This document shows, one piece after another, positions 11,791-13,215 of a DNA stretch of 13,215 nt; position 1 is the stretch's first letter, and each line of letters starts with the position of its first letter. Source of the DNA: Phycisphaerae bacterium (GTDB taxonomy: Bacteria > Planctomycetota > Phycisphaerae > Tepidisphaerales > Tepidisphaeraceae); assembly GCA_014380825.1 (NCBI GenBank), contig JACMJD010000246.1:1-13215 (forward strand), written 5' to 3'. Position numbers and translations under genes: made by a program. Below the pieces are notes generated by a model. That model ran no database searches. It was given only the letters and a program-made list of their open reading frames with translations, and had not been told where the DNA came from.

Positions 11791-13215
<1,425 letters not shown>

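Overview
The window looks like a stretch of chromosome from a GC-rich planctomycete, most likely of the Phycisphaerae type. Four signs point there: an N-terminal LEGRKLLA segment resembling the planctomycete LEPR-XLL export motif on a very large RTX protein; two proteins with PEP-CTERM tails; a prepilin-like protein with FTLVE and a C-terminal H-(X)n-DG motif; and intergenic DNA crowded with short palindromic repeats. This placement is inferred from protein style. There is no rRNA or other phylogenetic marker.

Layout. The left edge (1-2618, + strand) holds the 3' part of nadA (quinolinate synthase), a small helical protein, and a HAF-repeat PEP-CTERM surface protein. An 818-bp gap without a credible gene (2619-3436) follows and contains at least five kinds of short repeat. 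A run of six minus-strand genes (3437-6995) reads nuoI -> mop -> modE-like -> prepilin-like -> DNRLRE-like PEP-CTERM protein -> TupA-like substrate-binding protein. Next come a two-helix membrane protein (+), an unrecognised beta-rich protein (-), an HD-domain phosphohydrolase (-), a 909-residue two-part RTX protein (-) with a strong terminator, a 462-bp divergent intergenic region, and the first 475 codons of a type III glutamine synthetase (glnN, +) that runs off the right edge.

How the genes may work together. The most coherent unit is the molybdate/tungstate-flavoured block. A stand-alone molbindin (Mop) and a DNA-binding-only ModE together supply the two halves of a normal ModE. Directly downstream is a sigma70-like promoter (TTGAGC-N17-TATACT) whose start region is covered by a perfect 9-bp-arm palindrome that also contains the start codon of the next gene. 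That promoter would drive prepilin -> PEP-CTERM protein -> oxyanion-type binding protein, the last two joined by an ATGA overlap. This suggests a surface-exposed operon under oxyanion control. It is an inference from layout, not an observed function.

Other points: nadA carries an in-frame insertion made of a 7-bp tandem repeat plus a hairpin, and a related heptad repeat lies just past the tupA-like gene. Two dispersed repeat families (TTCGRCAAGCTCA and a 79-bp inverted repeat) sit between genes further right. No tRNA, rRNA, CRISPR array, transposase or origin was seen.
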